NCBI GenBank assembly: GCA_029940475.1
Contig: JAPYUT010000032.1
Span: 1-45,038 of the forward strand
DNA length: 45,038 bases
Direction: 5' to 3'
From: Verrucomicrobiales bacterium
Lineage (GTDB): Bacteria; Verrucomicrobiota; Verrucomicrobiia; Verrucomicrobiales; DEV007
The notes under the pieces were generated by a model that saw only the letters and a program-made list of their open reading frames with translations, was not told the origin of the DNA and ran no database searches. The position numbers and the translations under genes are program-made. Positions 42,931 through 45,038 of this stretch are shown one piece after another. How positions within the stretch are numbered: position 1 is the stretch's first letter; the number at the start of each line of letters is the position of its first letter.

Positions 42931-45038
42931 TTAGCTGCCCCTCAGTCGCAGGAATATCTGCCTTGATCCCTGGCTGATGGGGTCAGCGAGGCGAACGGTG
43001 ACTGTTGCGGTGCCATCGCCGTTGTTAACGCTGGACAGGGTTTCAAACATGGTGGGGCTGGAGGACCAGGTGACAAGGTCGCCGGAGAGTTCAACACTCA
43101 GCGAAGCATCGGCAGCAAGGTTCTTGCGGAAGGTGATGGTCAGGTAGTCGCTGGCGTCGATCCTTTGAACCCCGGCACTGGGCAGGGGTGCATCGGAGGG
43201 CAGGTCCGGCCGGGAGCCGAAGAGGAACTCAAGATAGTTGCTGATGGCATCCCCATCATCATCGTCACCGGGTTCACCCTGGACCCCGTTCAAGGCAGCC
43301 CACGTAGCGTAGGTGATGCCAGCTGACTCGGCTGTGCCGGGTGACCCGCCGGGGTTTCGGCTTGCTGTCCAGCTCGCGGGGTCACCGTGAGCGGGAACGT
43401 CAGCCGGGTTGATGAGGACGAGGCTTGATCCATCCCCGTCGGCTCCTGTGGGCCATGGGACTTGATCGTTATAGGTAAAGTCGCGTATTGGCTCGGCTTG
43501 AGCGCCGATGATTCGCAACGCTTCACCATCGTTACTCAGTCGACCGCTGTATTCAAAGGACTGGACTGCACTGATCCCGTATCTGGCCTCGAAAGCATCA
43601 CGGTTGCGGAGCAGGAGAAGATAATCGCCTGCGGGAAGTATTACATGCTCAGGGAAGGTGAAATTAATCCCGGCCTCGAAACGAACACCTGTCAGTTCAA
43701 GTGCAGACTGCCCGGCGTTGAAGAACTCAATGAACTCGAAGTCATCGCGATCGCCGCTTACGGCCATCTCCCCGGCGTTGGTCGGGTTGGCTGGATGATA
43801 ATGCAACTCGGAGATGACCAGGTTGGAGGCACTTGCAGCAACGCTGTCGATTGAGAAGAAGGCTTCATTTAAGGCGCTCCATTCACTGCTTGCCGTGTTG
43901 TATGATCGCGTGCGGATCATTGTTGGCTGGGAGAGCAACAGGGGATCGGATACGTTGTCACCGCCCCCCTGGCTGGTCTCGCCGCGCAGGATCATGTCGA
44001 GCCGGATATCCGAGCTTGTGCCGCTGGTCTGGTGAATCTCAACAGCGATGACATTGGTGCCAGGGGTCAGGGCGGATGTCGGCAGAGTGGAGTCCTTCCA
44101 GCCGCCCTCATCGCCAACGCTGCCACCTGCGAATGTATTGAATGTTGCGCCGGCAGCAAGGTTTTGGCGGAGAACTTCAGTGTCGTTGATGTAGACGGCA
44201 ATGCCGTCATCGTATTTGATCCTCAGCAGGAAGTTGAAGAATATCGACGGGTCAGGGATGTCAACGGTGGTGCGAAAGTAGGTGGTGGCATACTTGCTTG
44301 AGGAGTTGGGTCCGAAGCTCACTGTCGTTCCCGCTCCTTCACCATCGTTACCGTATCCAAGCTCGGATGGGCCGCTGGACCATTCGGAGTCATCGAAATC
44401 CGTGAATTTCCAGGTAGTGCCCTGGTCGCTTCCGTTATCAAGGTAGCGCCACTCATGTCCGCTGGAAATGTAGGTAACCGGGGGTGGAGCGCCACCGCCA
44501 AAGGAAGCGATCAAGGCATTTGGATTTGGTGCACCGCCGGGTAGCCTCGGGTCACTGCCATCAAGCGTGTAATAGATCCTGTCAGCATCCGTGGCCATTG
44601 TCACCGGGGTGTCGGGCGATACCGAACCACCGTGCTGGCTGAAGACAGGGGCGATGATGTCCGGATACATGCCGGCAGACCTGAATCGCCCGATCATGGT
44701 CTGGCTGAGCCCGGGGAAGTGGTTGTTTACCAGGTTTTGCTGGTAGCTGAGCCAGTTCTGGTATTCGCGGAAACGGTTGCCCCAGCGTGCCGACTCGGCA
44801 ATAAACCCGGGCTGGGCTTCATCGACCCGCTTCTGCAACCGCTCGATGTTTTTCGCCGGCGTCAGCGCCCCGTCGTTGAAGAAGTGCATGTGGATTCGGT
44901 CGGCAACAAGTATCGCAAAGTCCGTGTTGCCGCTGTGCAGGCGCGACATCAAGCTTAACGGCCCTGCACTGCTTGCAGAGTGGCCCGGGCTGCGCAGGAA
45001 ACCGTCAGCGTCCTTCATCTGGAAGCGGAAGGGTTGTC
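42931..45038 (-). CDS. CotH/lamin-tail-domain secreted protein, 5' end outside window
   Basis: The frame stays open to the window edge (codons before the visible Met read QPFRFQ), so the gene begins beyond base 45038; the last 701 codons are visible. Numbering from the Met at 45018: the visible N-part is the end of a CotH-type kinase-like domain (about 1-120), a chitobiase C-terminal-like domain near 130-162 (TDADRIYYTLDGSDPRLPGG), a jelly-roll domain of about 180-350, a lamin-tail domain near 393-540 (LVISELHYHPAN to GSSLVLINP), an Asp-rich loop (GDDDDGD) and a tail ending IFLRLRGS. Family members are cell-surface or secreted and often linked to polysaccharide use. Confidence 0.82.
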   Translation of the reverse strand, partial: QPFRFQMKDADGFLRSPGHSASSAGPLSLMSRLHSGNTDFAILVADRIHMHFFNDGALTPAKNIERLQKRVDEAQPGFIAESARWGNRFREYQNWLSYQQNLVNNHFPGLSQTMIGRFRSAGMYPDIIAPVFSQHGGSVSPDTPVTMATDADRIYYTLDGSDPRLPGGAPNPNALIASFGGGAPPPVTYISSGHEWRYLDNGSDQGTTWKFTDFDDSEWSSGPSELGYGNDGEGAGTTVSFGPNSSSKYATTYFRTTVDIPDPSIFFNFLLRIKYDDGIAVYINDTEVLRQNLAAGATFNTFAGGSVGDEGGWKDSTLPTSALTPGTNVIAVEIHQTSGTSSDIRLDMILRGETSQGGGDNVSDPLLLSQPTMIRTRSYNTASSEWSALNEAFFSIDSVAASASNLVISELHYHPANPTNAGEMAVSGDRDDFEFIEFFNAGQSALELTGVRFEAGINFTFPEHVILPAGDYLLLLRNRDAFEARYGISAVQSFEYSGRLSNDGEALRIIGAQAEPIRDFTYNDQVPWPTGADGDGSSLVLINPADVPAHGDPASWTASRNPGGSPGTAESAGITYATWAALNGVQGEPGDDDDGDAISNYLEFLFGSRPDLPSDAPLPSAGVQRIDASDYLTITFRKNLAADASLSVELSGDLVTWSSSPTMFETLSSVNNGDGTATVTVRLADPISQGSRQIFLRLRGS

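Overview
The window looks like a piece of a Verrucomicrobiota chromosome (moderate GC, no plasmid, phage or IS gene seen). Pointers are lineage-typical secreted protein types: SHD1-domain proteins, two S1 sulfatases with C-x-P-x-R sites, a CotH-type protein with a lamin-tail domain, protein C-termini ending in an FFRLR-like motif, a BspA-like leucine-rich-repeat lipoprotein and a Tat-exported sugar isomerase-like TIM barrel. The phylum is inferred from these families, not from a marker gene, and the order is uncertain. No rRNA, tRNA or CRISPR array was recognised. Many starts have weak Shine-Dalgarno sequences, and GTG and TTG occur among possible starts.

Layout. 1-6392 (minus): a run of close genes, transcribed towards base 1: two TPM-domain proteins, a small IF-1-like OB-fold protein, a DUF883/YqjD-like, YqjE-like and YqjK-position membrane trio, two PilT-type retraction ATPases, and bioF (cut by the window edge). 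6734-11213: three secreted proteins in alternating orientation that share SHD1 and retropepsin-like DTG modules. 11368-17892 (plus): a tightly coupled six-gene operon made of a TPR protein, a small secreted protein, ExbB, two ExbDs, and a VWA protein whose single membrane anchor carries a TonB-like SxxxH motif. I consider this the most interesting system in the window. 18194-22290 (plus): a lipoprotein, then a housekeeping run tyrA-aroA-cmk-plsC. 22311-25849 (minus): cysteine synthase, a TPR protein with a Pro/Ala-rich variable tail, and a sulfatase. 26012-26296 (plus): a pterin carbinolamine dehydratase. 26333-33433 (minus): smc, then the E1alpha, E1beta and E2 genes of a 2-oxoacid dehydrogenase complex without E3. 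33711-35054 (plus): a polysaccharide deacetylase lipoprotein. 35069-45038 (minus): CotH/LTD protein (5' end outside the window), BspA-like LRR lipoprotein, a PQQ-like beta-propeller, two small membrane proteins, a Tat-exported TIM barrel and a second sulfatase.

How the genes work together. The core genes supply aromatic amino acids, CMP phosphorylation, phospholipid acylation, cysteine, biotin, acetyl-CoA (or a branched-chain acyl-CoA) and chromosome condensation. The accessory genes mostly act at the envelope: energy transduction (Exb operon), pilus retraction, secreted proteolysis and attack on sulfated or acetylated polysaccharides. Function calls rest on reading the sequence and on knowledge of the families; no database search was run.
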